Of a stretch of DNA of 64,000 nucleotides, positions 13,301 to 25,300 are shown in pieces. The stretch comes from Liquidambar formosana. Lineage: Eukaryota > Streptophyta > Magnoliopsida > Saxifragales > Altingiaceae. Position numbers and translations under genes: made by a program. The stretch covers positions 21,453,053 to 21,517,052 of the forward strand of contig CM077826.1 of assembly GCA_039720395.1 (NCBI GenBank), given 5' to 3'. Every line of letters starts with the position of its first letter. Positions within the stretch are counted from its first letter, which is position 1. A model generated the notes under the pieces. That model ran no database searches. It saw only the letters and a list, made by a program, of their open reading frames with translations, and was not told the origin of the DNA.

Positions 13301-16300
13301 GGTAATTTTGGAAATTAGTTGGAAGTATTTTCTCTTCTCTTCTCTTCTCTCCTAATGCTAACCAAACAGGGTGGAGAGAAATTTAATTTCTTATCTCTTC
13401 TATTTATGCAAACAAGGTGGAGAGAAAGTGACTTTCTCTTCTCTTCTCTTATTTTCTCTTCTCTCCATTTCTCTCAATCCATACAAAGCGTAAAGCTCTA
13501 CCCGCAATCGTATTCTTCACCGAACCCAAATCTGTATCCTTCAACACTTGCAACATTGATGCAATGTTTGCAATCGTCTTCGAAATGGAAGCACTCCTTG
13601 CATCAATTGCGGTGTTCTAGGGCTTGAATTTTGAGCTTCAAATCCAAGGTTTCTTAGAGCGGTGATTCGTGCTTGGAGTTCCACCCGGACTCTTCACCGA
13701 GCTAGCGTTGCTTTTTCTTTGCAGAACCAACAGACTTTTTCGTAGTCATAGTTGGAAGGGTTTGGGCATGAAGAAGTGACAAGGGCGTTAGATTCGTGGA
13801 GGGAGTGTAGAGAGGAGGGTTTGGAAATTGGGAAGGGAAGATAGCCCAAGAGGTGTTTGATGAAATGATTGAAGAGAAGGTTGTGCTATAAATTAAAGAA
13901 TACTTGGGTGTCGGGAGTTTTTCTATGAACAGGGGAGGGCATTGCAGACTCCGGCGGTGGAGATGGAGCTTTGGTTGGAAGGAGATAATAGTGTCCCCTT
14001 GTAGAACGGGTTCATGAACCGGTGGACAGCAGAACCAGTTCTGTTTTGTCCTTCTTTTCCTCTCTTCACTTTCACAACAGAATAGCTAATGTGGGGTAGG
14101 AGCGAAGTTTTGTCTGAAGAATTGGATAATTGGGTGTGCATTTTTTAGTTAGAGCGGATACGCAATTGACGATGAGATGAAGCCGAATATATTGAGGAAA
14201 TAATTCAAGAGAAAATTGTCAATAAAGAGAGAAAGAAAATATGGAATTGAATTAAAGAGAGAATATCAAGTAAAGAAAGATCAAGAGAATATTATGAAGC
14301 AAAGTCAAATAATATTTTTATTTATTTTTTTATTAAATGATTTGATTATTATTTATTTTCATTTTATTATCACTTGTTATCTATTTAAATTTATGAGTGG
14401 GTTGATTGTAATTAAGCAATTCTATTATCAATTATAATCAGTTTTTCTATGAAAAATGGAGTTGTTGGTCATCTTTTCTCAGTAATGGAGGTCACTGCTA
14501 GTGAAGACAATTTACACGAGTCATCACCGGAGCTTTGCAAGGTTTGGGGCCTGTTGATAATTGAGGTCACCGCGGTCCCGCCAATGGAAAGAGAACTGAG
14601 AAGTGAGAAAGATTCGGTAATTTTTATTTATTAATTTCTTTTTTGATTGTATTGGAAGAGAATCCAACATTAGATATGAGACTATTACCCAAACCTCAAT
14701 CCACAAACATACCACAAAGATTGGAAATTTTGGCTATAGTGAATATAAAATATTCATCGAGATTTGTGATCAATGGAAACTTAGGACTATGTTTGGATCT
14801 TAGAGAGAGCAAGAGAAAGAAAGGAAGGGGAAAATTTTAAAAATGCTTTATAGAGGAATCTGTTTCAGTGCAATGTTAATTCAAACATATTATTCTCCTT
14901 TTCCTTACTATTTTCATTACCTAAACGGAGCTTTCCAACTACTTTCTGTTGTCGTAAAAAAAAGCCATAAAGAAAGGCCAAAAAACAATGGTGAACCATA
15001 GTCTAATAACCCAAATAAGTGGATTGGTGGTTTCTTGGAATCTCCTTGGATGCGTTTGGTTTGCGGATTGGGAATCTTATACCTGGGAATAGCACATTAC
15101 TTAAGAATGGGAGTATTATTACTATTCTTCATTCACACGTTCGTTTAGTAGGAAATGGGTAATAAGATTCCTTTTAACATTCTCAATAACTTGTTTGGTT
15201 GGGTTAGGAACATCATTCCTAATATTATGAAATTCCAACACTACCCTTTGGTGAAACAAAGCACATCCACAATACCAAAACTATGATGAATGTTCACAAG
15301 CTATGCCTCATCACGTCCTCTTTCTCATCACCCTGCTTGCAACTTTTTTTTTTTTTTTTTTTTTAATGAGCAAAATGTTTTGGAAAAATTAGCAATAACC
15401 CTTATTAGGAGTCTGCCTTTAGCAAAAAACCCTACTTAAGATTTAGTAATTTAATAACTCCTTTTTTTTTTAAGTTTTTATTTGTGATAAGGTAAATCTG
15501 TGATTTTATATACCAATTATACCCTTTATTTGACAATTCTGCATCTCATGTATAGCAGATATGGGGAAAACAAATTTCTATCCTAAGATACAGAAAGGTA
15601 ACCGCTTTTGGGGGGATATGATTTCGTGGGAGAGAGATTTTGTCTCCATCATGTTTCCCTCTCTTCAAACCAGCGCCAATGGAGGGAATTCAAATTTGAA
15701 TTCCAAAATTTTCTCTCTCCAGGCGGTTGCAAGAAATTCCGTTTGGGTTCGAAGGTGTTCATAGTTTCATCTATATATCTTGTTCGTTTTCCCAGATTTT
15801 TGTTGAATCATTACTAACAATAGTATCAAAGTACTGTTGTTAGTATTTATAACATGTTTTTTGTACTAGCAACAGTATCACTTCACTGTTGTTTTGAAAA
15901 TAACCCACAGATTTTTATTGAATCATTATTAGCAACAATATCAGAGTACTGTTGTTAGTATTTATAACATGTTTTTTATACTATCAACAATATCACTTCA
16001 CTGTTGTTTTGAAAATAACCTATAGATCATGCAACAATACTAGATTTCTATTGTCAGTATTATAACATGTGTATCTATATAGCAGCATTAGTTTACTGAA
16101 CATAACTATCAACAGTAAACTGGTACTATTATGTCAATACACATGTTATAGTACAAAAATAGTGAACTGATGCTGTTGATAGGTTCCTTGCATATGCAGA
16201 TTTATGGTGGTGAGATCACGTTCAGCAAAAAAGAGGGACAACTTTTCAATGTAAAGAACCAAACGCTAGACTTGGGGTGTGATCGTAAACACACTAAGGT

Positions 16301-19300
16301 CCTTGATGAAAAAGATGAAGAAAAAGAAGATGTTGATGAGGAGAAAGGTCAGGACATCCCAACTGAAGAAGAAGAAGAAAGTGAACTAGAAAGTGATCTT
16401 AATCCGTGTTCTCAAAATCGTCTAGTTCTGTTGGGAAGATGCTCGAATGTGAAGAAAAAAACCTAGAATGGATGTTTGGTGCTGTGTCTAATGATGGAAA
16501 GTGATTTTTGGAAAGATTTTTTTTGTGTCATACGTTTATATATTTCCGCCGGAAACAAGAGAACATAGGAAGGTGAGAAGCCTTTTTTCGCCAGGGTGTG
16601 TAACATGGCATGGTTGTAAATTAAGGGAACTTCTAAAAAGAGGGGTCTATTAGTCTTTTTACTGTCAAATGGGGTTTTTACTAAACGTCAGTTTTAATGG
16701 GTTCTACTATCTTGGAACTCTTATACATAGGGGTTTTGGCCAAAATTCCTAAAAGTTTTATTATATTAAGATGAATGTAAAATTAGTGCGTCTTGCAACA
16801 ATTAACAATCCAATATCATTTTTTTGGCCTATTGTAGATTGACAAGGCAATACAGATTTGGATCCAATCTTAGCAACCCCAAAAAAAGCCTTAAATCCCA
16901 ACTATTTGAAGACAATTATCCGATTCTTTTTAGTTAAATGTTTTCGTTAAGTTTTAATAAACCAATCTCTATAAGAGGGTAAAAAATAAACTTCCAATTT
17001 GCAAAATAAAAATGACCTACAAAAAGAAACCAATTTTGAAGGTGAGGATGGGGAAAAGGGTTTATAGTGAAACAGGGGTTTGAGGTGAAAGTGTTTGGGA
17101 GCTAAGAAAATGTGAGAAAATGGAGAGGAAATAAGTGTGCGGTGGGGGTTATGCCATGGATTAGATCTAGCAGGCAAGTAGAGAGATGGGATTGGCGCTA
17201 CCGCAAGCATGCCCAAATGGATTCCTTCCTACTGTTACTACTGCTTCTTCTTCTTTTGCTTCTTGCAAAGAAATGGGATCAATGGGGGAGAGGAGAGCGC
17301 TGCTGCAGGTGAGGAGAGAGATGGGATAGAAGTGTTCTACCATGAGGTGGTGTGCCAAGGAGGTGGGTGTTTGTGGGTTTGGCCGGGGATCGTATTTTTG
17401 GAGATGAGAAGGGACATGATCGAGTTGGAAATATGAGTTTTTGTTACTCAAACCAAAGGGCACGTGTTCGCCTAAATGGTTTCAATCCCATGATTTTGAT
17501 GATAACAATACATAAGATGATGTTTAGAATTAATAAGCTTTTCAGTTTTATCTCAAGACAGGTATCAAAGCTTCATGAAACGAATCAAAGGGCGTATTGA
17601 ACCTACCAAAAGCTTAGAGCCTTATAAAGTTAACACATGGCTCAATCCAACATTTAAGTAATGATAAAGTAAAGAATCATGCATGTTAAATTGTGAGAAT
17701 GTTAGGATCTTTATGTACGATTAATTTCAATCTTTGCTCATATAAGTGATAAGGGCTTAGGATCATGCATGACATGTCATTTAAGGCCTAATGGAACCAA
17801 CTGGACTATCTAAGTTAAGGGATTTTAATCCCTAGACTTATACCTAAATGGATTTAAGTTAAGTTTGTGAAACTAAATTTTCAAACGATTGAAAATGAAG
17901 TTTCAATAGACTGAAAAGTTATGCCTAAAAATCAATTCTTTGGAATTTTCAGACGGCTTGTTCGAGCCAACCGAAAGAGAACTTTGAGATGATTGAAAAT
18001 TCTAAAGCAAAAGACCCCATTTACACCCTCTCCAGAATTTTCAGTAGTCTTGTTTCAGCAGGTTGAAATCCATGTGTGAGGTGGGTTTGGGATGTCCCCT
18101 TTTGTGAGAATCCTAATACACCAGGAAGGCCACTTACCTGAGAAAGTGATTGTACTAAACACCAAAATTGGGAATCAAACCCCTTTCCTGAGAATCAAAC
18201 CCCATAAGCAAACACTAGATGCCTTAAGAAATGAAGGATTTTAGGTGTGACTTTCCACACTCTCAAGATCAACCACTAGTCCAATTTGTTCTCAATCTTA
18301 AATTGTAAGAAATGGACGGTATTCTTAACTATGTCTAGAGATTTAGTCGAGTTGAAGGACCCTTTTGGTAGAAAAAGGAAAAAGGGGGAAAAAAAAAAAT
18401 ACTAAACACAATTAATTAATTTGCAATAGTGGGCCATGGACTACCGTTAGTCCATTGTAAAGAAAGAACCACTAAATTATTCTTCTTAATACAAAGGTAA
18501 ATTATATTTCATAGTCCAGCCTACATAAAAACTTGTCCAAAAGTAACTATATAATGATATGGGTTAGGATCAATATACACAATTTTTTACACAAGTGTTC
18601 AGATAACTCATTTTCAATTCATATTTTATGAAACTCACCGTTGGATTAGATAGTATTCCCACATATGTCATATATGCAAAAAATCAAGTTCATCTATTAA
18701 GAGCCGCTTCATCCATAAATATTTGATTTTGGGTGATTAAAAAGATGAGTTTTTAGATCGAATGGCAACAAATCTCAAATCAACTTGATTTTTTGTGTGC
18801 ATGACTTATGTGGAAAGACTATCTAATATATCTAACGGTGGGTTTCACAAAATATGAATTAGAGATAGGTTATCTAAAAATTTGTTTAAGAATTTGTATA
18901 AAAAAGTGTGTATGTTGATCCTAACCAACTCGTCAAAATTAATTTGCAAAATTTTTAATTTGCCACCAAACCATTGCTTCTAAAAACTGAAATATTAGGT
19001 TATTTCTTTCAATGGTTTCGAACTAATTAAGAGTTAAAACAGATTGGGTAGGTTGTATCACGCTCTTTATATCCTCTATGAGTATTACTAAAGGATTGAC
19101 AGGTGTGCTTTCAAATACACACCTATTTCAACCCCTCCAAACATTCCACAATATAGCCAGAATTTCCAAACTGCAATCTAATTGAGAGTTATAATAGACA
19201 AGTAGACTAATTTATTCTTTATTAGCTTGCAAGCCTCATTAGTAGGCATGAAAAAACTTGAGTAAAGTACCGAAGAGTAATTTCTCCTCACGTGAATAAA

Positions 19301-22300
19301 TTGTTTCATAGGAATAGACCTTCTAGAAAGTTAGTAGAGGTGTAAAATAGGCTGGGCGAAGCTGGGCTGGGCTTCAGCCGGGCCTAGTCAGTCGAGCTTT
19401 ACTATTAGGGAACGGCTATTGCAACCCCCTGTTCTTATAATCTCACCCCTTTTTTTTTTAGTTTTTAAGATTTTATGAAAAATATAAAAAGTTTTTGCAA
19501 AAATCGGTCACTTGGTCCACTAAAAAAAATCATTTTGAACAACTTTACAGAAGAAAGTTTTACCAAAATCTATCGTTTAGGTAGACTTTTTGGCAAAAAA
19601 TGAAATAAAGGCTATAAATGGCTAAAAAGTATATTTAAATGACAGATTTAGAAAACTTTTTTTCTACATAGTTGTTCAAAATGATGTTTTCTAGTGGATA
19701 TCACGGCCGGTTTTCATAAAAACTTTTTATATTTTGCATAAAACCTTAAAAACCTAAAGGATGGGGGATGGGGTGATAAAAATGCGAGGTTGCAATAGCC
19801 ATTCCCTTACTATTATTTAGGTTAGGCCTAAGAAAAAACCTAAGCCCAAGCCTAATTTCAGACTTAAGACATGCTTTGGGCTTAAGTTAGATCTCAGGCT
19901 AGGCCTAATAAGGGCCAACTTCTTCTTTATGGGTTTTTTTACTAAATAACATTTATACTCTATAAAATTAAAATGTTAGATTATGAAGACATTTGCAGAC
20001 ATTATATTAATATTTATATGATTTAATAGCTTTTACAATTCATAATAAGACATTTGCATATGGGTCATTGGCTAAAATATATTCATTCTATTAATTTGAA
20101 AAAAAATATATATATATATAGAAGACATAAATATAATCGTTGGGTGTTGTTCCTTGTGTTTGTGGCATTTGTAAATTTTGTGTCATTATTTTTTAATCTT
20201 ATGTGAATCTAACTATAAATATATTTAATAATAGTATATTAATTAATATAAAATATGCTACGTTGTGGGCTACACCTTGGGCTAGGTTGAACCTAAACGA
20301 AACTTGGGCCGAGCTTAGCCCAAAATTTTCAACCCAGTCCAATGCCCATGGGTCAATTTTACACCCATAAAAAAGTGTATATATTTTGTATTTATAATTA
20401 TATATATATATAAAGACAGGTTATGTTAGCTTATTGGTGGGTTGGGTCAATTTATTAGCAGTTTGACAATGTTCAACCTGTCAACTAAAACAAACTATTA
20501 AATTTATTACTCAAGCCATCCAAACTAATCCACCTATTCTCTCAAACCACTCAAATAACTCGGGTCAATACGATTTGGATTGGATTGATCTAGTTTGGCA
20601 AAATGAGCGGTTCTTTGCACATCCTTAAGTTGGAGTATATATGTATATATATATATACACGTATATCAGATGGGTTGGGTTGTTCTTTTTATTTTTTTTA
20701 TTTATATAATATCTCCTTATTGATATTCTAATTCTCAAAGATTGTTCAAACTATTTTGTCATAAGAAGAAAACCACTACATTTTTACTCTTGATTCTTTA
20801 TGAGTTCTCATCATTTTCAATCCTATTTTATTCCATTATGCCTTCAAAAAAACTAAGGTAAATTGCACTTGGGTCCAAAGTTTGGGTAGGTTTTACTTAA
20901 GGGTTTTAAATTTTAATTGCGTCAATTTGGTATCCAAATTATTAGTTGGGTTTCAATTTGGGATCCACTGTTTGTCAACCAAACGGGCAAACAATTCTAC
21001 CTCTAATTTTACACATACTGTACATGTGACCACATTAAAATTATATTATCTCTAGTTTGCCCTTTTGATGGGAATGAAAACTCAATTTTACCTCTCCAAC
21101 CACTAATTTTGCACATACTGTGCATGCGACCACATTAAAATTATATTATCTCTAGTTTGCCCTTTTGATGGGAATGAAAACTCAATTTTAACCCACCACC
21201 ACCACATCAGCCTTTATGTTATCCATACTTTCACCAGATTTGAATCTCTTCTTTGTCTCTCTCATATAACTTATTTTATATTCTCGTCTCAATACGATTA
21301 TCTGACATTGAACTACTACACTCTTTTTTAGTACAGATTTCGTGACTTGGAGTTTCGCATTCTTCCTTAATGGCCGAATGAGTTCACCCCGCCGACTCAC
21401 CACTATCCGACATGACGTCATCTAACAACCCTGACGCCTCTTCTAAGCCCACCCCTCCGCAACCGGAAAAGCCAATCCCTCCGCTCGGAACTTACGTCGG
21501 CCAGATTCCCAAGCACCAAATCTACCGCGTCCCTCCGCTGGAAAACGCCCGCCGCTTCAAGAACCTCACTCGCCGTAAGACCCGTCGGAGCCCCTATTGC
21601 TGCTGCCTCTGTTGGCTCCTCGACTTCATTGCTCTTCTCGTCGTCCTCACTGCCATAGCCGTCGGCATTTTCTACCTCGTCGTCCGCCCGAAATCGCCGA
21701 AATACTCCGTCGACAACGTCTCCATCACAGGCTTCAACATCTCCTCGTCGTCGGCGATCTCACTGGAACGATTGAGATGCAAAGAGAACTTAGGTAACAG
21801 TGCTGAGCTTGGGTTTGAGAGCATGAGCTGGAACAGGCTCGAGAGGAAAGAGAAAATCGCCGAAAGGAAAGAGAATAATCTTCATTGCAAACGACGGCGT
21901 TTTTTGGAGCATTAAAGTCCTTTTACGATGCCGTTAGGCGTTACCGCTGTCTTTGATTTTTTGTTAACGCCGACTTTGGGTACCAAAGTGACATAATTAA
22001 AATTTGAGATCTTTAAGTAAAACCTATTCCAAACTTTAGGCTCTTTAGTGTAATTTACTTAAAAAATTAAAACTAAACAAAAAATCAAAAATAGTAGTTT
22101 TCAGAAATGTTCAAATTATTGGAAGCTTGAAGTTCTTTTTGTTCGAGAGTGACAGCACATCTGATATTTAGAATGTCTTCTCATTGTTACTTAGGTAATT
22201 TACAAAAAACGTCCATTTTGTTTGGCCATGTTTCACGTAACTCCCTTAAAGAAAAAATAATTGTAATATACCTAGATAGCTTATAAACTTAGTAATTACC

Positions 22301-25300
22301 ACTATCATTAATTTTTATAGTGAAATTAATGGAAATTAATGGTGGTCACATGACTTTTTTCTGTCTAATTTCATATATAATAATTAATAGCGATAATAAC
22401 TACTCAATTTATAAGTTGTTAAAGAGGACATTGTAAAATTTTTTTATTTAAGGCAGTTACATGAAAAAGAGCTAATCACTAGGGAATTTCTTGTAGTTTA
22501 CCTTGATACTTCATAAATAAATAAATAAAAGTTTTGAATTCCTTGTCTAGATTTGACACCATTATCCATAGAAGGCCAAAGGAAACAAAGCCTAAAGAGG
22601 CCCATTTCAAGCCCAATGAGGCTATTGTTTAGGGGGCCTCTATTAGCACCATGGACTAAAATATCCACGATATTTTTGATATATCTACGATATATTCGTG
22701 TATCTTGTATCCCTTGATACGATATCTAATTGACATATCTTTTTCGTATATTATCATTATGATATTGTCGATATTTTCAATATTATTGATAAAGTCTCGA
22801 TATCAATATATCCATAATATCTTCTTTCTTTCACATGGTATCGTCGGTATATCGAATATATCCACTATATCGAGGTTATATATCTCGAGATATTCATTCT
22901 CTTATTATTGTATCAAAATTATCACCTCTTAATTTTTTAGTATCGATTTATATAAATATTTCAATTATACTAATAACTTAAATTAGTGTTATGAAGTAAC
23001 AACTTTAATTTCATTTACTTTATTAAAATATTCATTCTTTTGCTCAGTGTGGCACAATTTTTATATCCTAAATAATACACGCTTGTCTAATACACATTTA
23101 ATTGCAATATTTTGATTTGAAATTGTTTATTAGAGTCTAATAATTGTTCCCAGAGTTTCAATGGAAATATACGTGTTTAACTAACAATATCCACCATATC
23201 TCTTGATTGATATCGAAATTTTCGATATATCCATTAATATATTCGATATATCCATCGATATATCCACGTTTTTAGACTCTCCATATATCCATCGATATCA
23301 ATATTTAAGTCCTTGATTAGCATCCCAAGACTTGTCTTTCATCCCCTACTAATTTTACACTTCAAAGGTTTATGCAAAAATATAAAACATTTTCTTAAAA
23401 ATTGATCATGATATTCACTAGAAAACATCATTTTAAACAATTTTGTAGAATTTTTAAAGCGGATTTTTTAGCCGTTTACAATCTTTGTTTCATAAAGGGC
23501 TAAAAAGTTCACTTAAACGATAGATTATAGAAAAAAATTATTCTACGAAGTGATTCAAAATGATGTTTTTTAGTGGACTACACGGTCAGTTTTCATAGAA
23601 ACTTTTTTTATTTTTTCATAAAACCTTAAAATGTAAAATAAGTGGGGATGAAAAGAAAGTCTTGGGATGCCAATAGGCAATAGAGGCCCCCACTTGTTTA
23701 TTTGCGCTTTTAGAATGGTACTTCAACTATCAATGATGAAATGGAGTATTGAACAATTCAAAATTAAACAATTCAAAAAAATTTACATAGTATTGAAGCC
23801 ATAATTTATCCTCTTGGATCGAAAAATTCAAGGAAATGATGGTCATCATAATAAATAAGAGTGGAAATCTAAAATAGTGGCATTTCATGAATTTCTCAGA
23901 ATTGATTCTATAACGTTAACTATAGTGATAACTCGGACATTTTACAATATTCTAATTTAAAGTGATGGATTTATACTTCCAACACAATATAAAATTTCTT
24001 GATTTGTTTAATTTCGAATTGGACCCCCAATCAGGCCGCTAATTTTAATCCTAATATTGATAATTCTCACGCAGAGTGATGGTTCTCAGAACCTGATGGA
24101 AAAAGAATGATACATTTTCATCAGGGTTAAAAACAAAATACTTCGTAGTCATTTATGTTTAGACCTTGGAAAGAGAAAGGGAAAGAAAGGGGAAAAGTTA
24201 AAAAATGCTTTAGAGAGAAATCTATTTCAATACAATGTTCAACATATTATGTTCCTTTTCCTTACGCTTTTCAATATCCATAGTTCCAAACATAGTGGGA
24301 AATTTTTTTAAAAAAAGTATCCAAAAAAAAGTATCCAATTATTTTCTATCGAAAATAAAGCCATAAAAAAAATGCCAGAATACAACAATAACCAACATAG
24401 TCTCTTGAAAAGGTTACTGTGGAGCATCTGGCTGCGATGGTCCCTCCACCAGTAATCTCCCTTCCTCAGGCTATTTGGATTCCCTCTCCAAGGCGATGGC
24501 TCAAGATAAATACTGATGTGGCAATTAGACTTTCTTTTTCGATGTTAAATGTGACTATTAGAGATTTTTCTAGCACTTTTTTTGTATGCTTGGACTACTA
24601 AAGTTGGCCCTTTTTGACCCTCTATGGTAGAAGCTAAGGTGGTTTGTCTTGGTTTGGTTGCTGCTCTTAAGGCCTTTCGATGGTACATCATGCTTGAGAG
24701 TGATGCGACAATTGTTTTAGATCATCTTCAAGATTGGTTCAAGCCCCTCCTTGGGAGTTTCAAGCTTTGTCTATAGAAGTTATGAACCTGTTGTCCTGTT
24801 TCTCTATGTCAGTGGTTTACTCATGTTTTCGTGTAGCCAACCAAACTACGCATCATTTAACTCAATGGGCAGATTTTTGGAATCTTTTAGTCCCATTTCT
24901 ATTTCCCAAATCCCACAATTTATTTTGAATGTGGAGCAAGAGATAGAAATTGTGGAGACTTTTGTTTTAGTTCCCCTTTCTAATTAATATACTCTTTTGC
25001 TTATCAAAAAAAAAAAAAAAACACCCAAATGGGTGGATTGGTGGTTCTTTGGAATCCCTAAAGAAGTGGAAGGTGCTAGGTGTAACTTTCCAGTGTTGCT
25101 TGGGCTTAATCACTAATTGGGTTTGTCTTGAATATTAACAGATGGCAAATGGATTGTAGCACTATCCGTGTCTAAGGAATTATTCAACCCGAAGATCCTT
25201 TTAGGAAAAAAAAAAAGAGGTACTCTCACACTATGCAAATGAATAAAATACTTTCAAAAAATATTTTTGTTTTCAAAAAACATTTTAATTAAATTCTAAA

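Larger units (their letters stand above)
20857..22060. mobile_element. Pack-MULE-like element carrying an NHL gene fragment
   Basis: The outer ~85 bp at left (from GGTAAATTGCACTTGGGTCC) and right (ending GTGTAATTTACTT) are inverted repeats with several indels. Short stretches such as GGTTTTACTTAA are shared exactly. Flanking 9-mers AAAAACTAA and AAAAAATTA agree at 7 of 9 positions, as expected for an aged MULE target duplication. Between the ends are a 100-bp tandem repeat (21003-21190) and a GC-rich gene-derived segment with an intact frame at 21412-21915. No transposase is present. Confidence 0.75.

Noticed and set aside
16170..16466. Acidic open frame as a possible gene
   Set aside because: Short, Glu/Asp-rich, inside a presumed transposon insert and without splice signals or recognised homology; mentioned only as content of that insert.
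22700..22935. Isoleucine-rich membrane-protein-like open frame
   Set aside because: It is a translation of ATATATC repeats inside a nested MITE.
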